Part shown: positions 62,358 to 64,000 of the stretch, in pieces | Numbering within the stretch: the first letter of the stretch is position 1 | Layout: each line of letters starts with the position of its first letter | Assembly: GCF_001428605.1 (NCBI RefSeq) | Contig: NZ_LMID01000001.1 | Span: forward strand, 999,372-1,063,371 | Reading direction: 5' to 3' | DNA: 64,000 bases | DNA from: Sphingomonas sp. Root720 | Lineage (GTDB): Bacteria > Pseudomonadota > Alphaproteobacteria > Sphingomonadales > Sphingomonadaceae | The notes under the pieces: model-generated | Database searches by the model: none | The model's input: only the letters and a program-made list of their open reading frames with translations | Told to the model about the DNA's origin: nothing | Position numbers and translations under genes: made by a program

Positions 62358-63008
62358 GTGAGCGAACTGACCATCTGGACGTTCGATTGGGTTCCTGAGG
62401 GTCCCCGCGGTTTCGTGCGCGACCTGAGGCTCAGATGGGCGTGCGAGGAAGCGGGTCTCGACTATGCGGTGCGTACCGTCCCGTTCGACGGCCGCGAAAC
62501 CAATCATCTCGCGGATCAGCCCTTCGGCCAGGTTCCGTTCCTCAAGGATCACGGAGTCGGGATATTCGAAAGCGGCGCCGGCCTGCTGCACCTCGCCCGG
62601 AAGAGCGACACGCTGATGCCGCGCGATCCGGTCGGGGAGGCGGAAACCTTGCAATGGACGATCGCCGCGCTCAACTCGGTCGAGATGGTCACCGTACCGT
62701 GGTGGTTCCTGAAGCTGGGCGGCGACGGGAACAACGGTCTCACCGGATGGATGGGCCAGCGCCTCGATCATGTGGAAAGGGTATTGAGCGAGCAAGAATG
62801 GCTCGCCGCCGGGCGCTTCACCGTAGCGGACCTGTTGATGGCGGATGTGCTGCGCGTTTCGGATGTCCGCGCGTTCGGCAACCGGCCCGCGACAGAGGCC
62901 TATGTCGCCCGCGTGACCAGCCGTACCGCCTTCCAAAAGGCTAGAGCCGATCAGATCGATCATTTCGAGGCGGCCGATCGAACGATCGGAAAGGACAGGT
63001 CGAGGTGA
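62358..63008 (+). CDS. Glutathione S-transferase family protein
   Basis: 216 residues from GTG 62358. The thioredoxin-like N-terminal domain (LTIWTFDWVPEGPRGFVRDL) keeps the GQVPFLKDHGVGIFESGAGLL element, with cis-Pro and ES for glutathione binding. The C-terminal helical domain has WMGQRLDHVERVLSEQEWLA and FTVADLLMADVLRV. Substrate unknown. A hairpin follows. Confidence 0.9.
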   Translation: MSELTIWTFDWVPEGPRGFVRDLRLRWACEEAGLDYAVRTVPFDGRETNHLADQPFGQVPFLKDHGVGIFESGAGLLHLARKSDTLMPRDPVGEAETLQWTIAALNSVEMVTVPWWFLKLGGDGNNGLTGWMGQRLDHVERVLSEQEWLAAGRFTVADLLMADVLRVSDVRAFGNRPATEAYVARVTSRTAFQKARADQIDHFEAADRTIGKDRSR

Positions 63009-63009
63009 A

Positions 63010-63047
63010 GGCGGGCGGGTCGGCGTGCTTCGCACAGCCAGCCCGCC
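63010..63047. terminator. Bidirectional hairpin between GST and small gene
   Basis: GGCGGGC (63010-63016) pairs with GCCCGCC (63041-63047), with an inner GTGC-TTC-GCAC hairpin. It separates convergent genes; no T-run. Confidence 0.5.
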
Positions 63048-63054
63048 ACCTCCG

Positions 63055-63252
63055 TCAAAGGTCGACGCGCAGCGCCTTGACGCGAGCCAGTTCGGCGCGC
63101 TCGGTTTCGCTCTTCACGACCTTGTCGGCCATGGCGCGCCATGCGGTTTCGGCCCGCAGCCAGCGATCCCGCACGTTGGACAATTTGGTCGTCTCCGCCT
63201 GGAGGGCACTTTCAGCCGCGCGGGCAAGATAGAAATCGCTGGTCGCCGACAT
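63055..63252 (-). CDS. Small hypothetical protein (65 aa)
   Basis: 65 residues, MSATSDFYLARAAESALQAE then helical, heptad-like sequence ending ARVKALRVDL. AAGGAGA precedes the ATG. It is probably an all-helical protein. The last gene of the cspA-infA cluster by orientation and spacing. Confidence 0.7.
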   Translation of the reverse strand: MSATSDFYLARAAESALQAETTKLSNVRDRWLRAETAWRAMADKVVKSETERAELARVKALRVDL

Positions 63253-63281
63253 GGCCGTCTCCTTGCGTTGATAGTCGCGCC

Positions 63282-63413
63282 TCAGCCGATGATGTCGGCG
63301 ACGATGCGCTGCAATTCCTGGCGGGAAAGCGTGGTACGCGGCGCGTTGCGCTCGGCCCTCGACAGGGGAAGGTGGAAAGGCGACTTCTTTACGAAATGGG
63401 TCTTGGAAAACAT
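63282..63413 (-). CDS. Small hypothetical protein (43 aa)
   Basis: 43 residues translated by hand: MFSKTHFVKKSPFHLPLSRA then ERNAPRTTLSRQELQRIVAD and IIG. AAGGA lies 5 nt before the ATG. Basic N-terminal half and an amphipathic C-terminal helix. It lies 48 nt after the IF-1 gene and 29 nt before the 65-residue gene. No family known. Confidence 0.6.
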   Translation of the reverse strand: MFSKTHFVKKSPFHLPLSRAERNAPRTTLSRQELQRIVADIIG

Positions 63414-63461
63414 GATATCCTTGATGCGCCCGCAGGCGCTCAGTGCATTGGGAAGCGAGCG

Positions 63462-63725
63462 CTATCGCCGTTTAGAGCGATGGCCTCCGGGCCCGGCGGG
63501 CCCTGGGGTGCGCTCACGATATATGATCCGGCCCTTGCCGAGATCATAGGGGGTCATCTCAACCTGAACGGCATCGCCGACGACCGAACGGATGCGGAAA
63601 CGCCGCATCCGGCCGGCCGTATAGGCGATAATACGAAGATCATTCTCCAACTGAACGCGGAAGCGCCCGTCGGGAAGGATTTCTTCGATCCGGCCGTTGA
63701 GGACGAACTGGTCCTCTTTGGCCAA
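63462..63725 (-). CDS. infA: Translation initiation factor IF-1 variant
   Basis: 87 residues, with one OB-fold. The IF-1 core [20 protein letters not shown] then [20 protein letters not shown] and [15 protein letters not shown] covers 72 residues, and a basic tail [14 protein letters not shown] extends it. IF-1 occludes the ribosomal A site at initiation and has RNA-chaperone activity. It is directly downstream of cspA (4 nt), suggesting cold-linked co-expression. This may be a second IF-1 in the genome. Confidence 0.92.
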   Translation of the reverse strand: MAKEDQFVLNGRIEEILPDGRFRVQLENDLRIIAYTAGRMRRFRIRSVVGDAVQVEMTPYDLGKGRIIYRERTPGPAGPGGHRSKRR

Positions 63726-63729
63726 GACC

Positions 63730-63936
63730 TTAAGCGGCCTGGAGGTTGGTGGCGGAGCTCTTGCCGCGACGGTCGGTCTCGACCTCGTAGCTGACGCGCT
63801 GATCCTTGTTCAGCGTGATCATGCCCGCGCGCTCGACGGCGCTGATGTGCACGAAGCTGTCCTCGCCGCCGCCCTCAGGAGCGATAAAGCCATAGCCCTT
63901 GTCGGCATTGAAGAATTTGACGGTGCCGATCGGCAT
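63730..63936 (-). CDS. cspA: Cold-shock protein
   Basis: 68 residues, one cold-shock domain. RNP1 KGYGFI and RNP2 SFVHIS are intact ([35 protein letters not shown]). It binds single-stranded RNA or DNA and relieves secondary structure. AAAGGAAAT precedes the ATG. Its 5' leader continues off the window at 63937-64000. Confidence 0.96.
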   Translation of the reverse strand: MPIGTVKFFNADKGYGFIAPEGGGEDSFVHISAVERAGMITLNKDQRVSYEVETDRRGKSSATNLQAA

Positions 63937-64000
63937 AGGGATTTCCTTTCAAAGGATTGGGAACCCGCCGGCACTGTGCTGGCGGAGCTCGAAGCGAGAG

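Overview
The window is GC-rich DNA from a sphingomonad-type alphaproteobacterium (Sphingomonadales). This is inferred from gene order (mutY / dciA / dsbA / smc, and serC-serA ... hisZ-purA), from TonB-dependent-receptor-driven uptake, from GTG and TTG starts, and from dispersed intergenic palindromes ending in GTCATcCc...GGgATGAC. No species is claimed. No rRNA, tRNA, CRISPR array, intact IS element or prophage was seen.

Left edge (1-3.0 kb): a leftward pair encoding an HPr-kinase-like P-loop protein and a truncated sulfotransferase, which resembles the tailoring part of a peptide-modification cluster continuing off the window. Next to it is a BLUF blue-light sensor. 3.0-11.5 kb: SGNH hydrolase, SMC, two DsbA-like thiol oxidoreductases and DciA (leftward), divergent from mutY and nudC. 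11.6-19.5 kb: prephenate dehydratase, a membrane-anchored cytochrome c, then the serine operon serC-serA behind a promoter and a probable serC leader RNA, then hisZ and purA. A DUF559 nuclease gene bracketed by inverted palindromes sits between serA and hisZ. 19.5-29.8 kb: housekeeping and repair genes (DJ-1/PfpI, PKMT-like methyltransferase, tag, DUF1810, uvrB), an arylamine N-acetyltransferase, an MFS permease and an NRDE protein, plus a 53-residue gene not previously listed.

29.8-39 kb: surface-carbohydrate genes (glycosyltransferase-like, acyltransferase), then a tightly packed leftward operon TonB receptor -> PhoD phosphatase -> membrane protein -> metallo-beta-lactamase-fold hydrolase, plausibly for organophosphate scavenging. 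39.4-47.5 kb: class I fumarase, a GMC oxidoreductase with a Tat-exported partner, an acyltransferase, PspC, UDP-GlcNAc 2-epimerase and a zinc-type CDF exporter. 47.6-50.1 kb: a polyamine unit, an ornithine/lysine-type decarboxylase (TTG start, ribosome-binding site inside a leader stem) followed by a deoxyhypusine-synthase-like protein.

50-64 kb: HMW1C-like glycosyltransferase, second BLUF protein, MAPEG, an rlmD-nnr-lipoprotein operon, LysR divergent from ilvD, a repeat-only RTX protein, EI24 membrane protein, GST, and a cspA-infA operon trailing two very small genes. Most long ORFs opposite these genes are GC-driven shadows and are not annotated.
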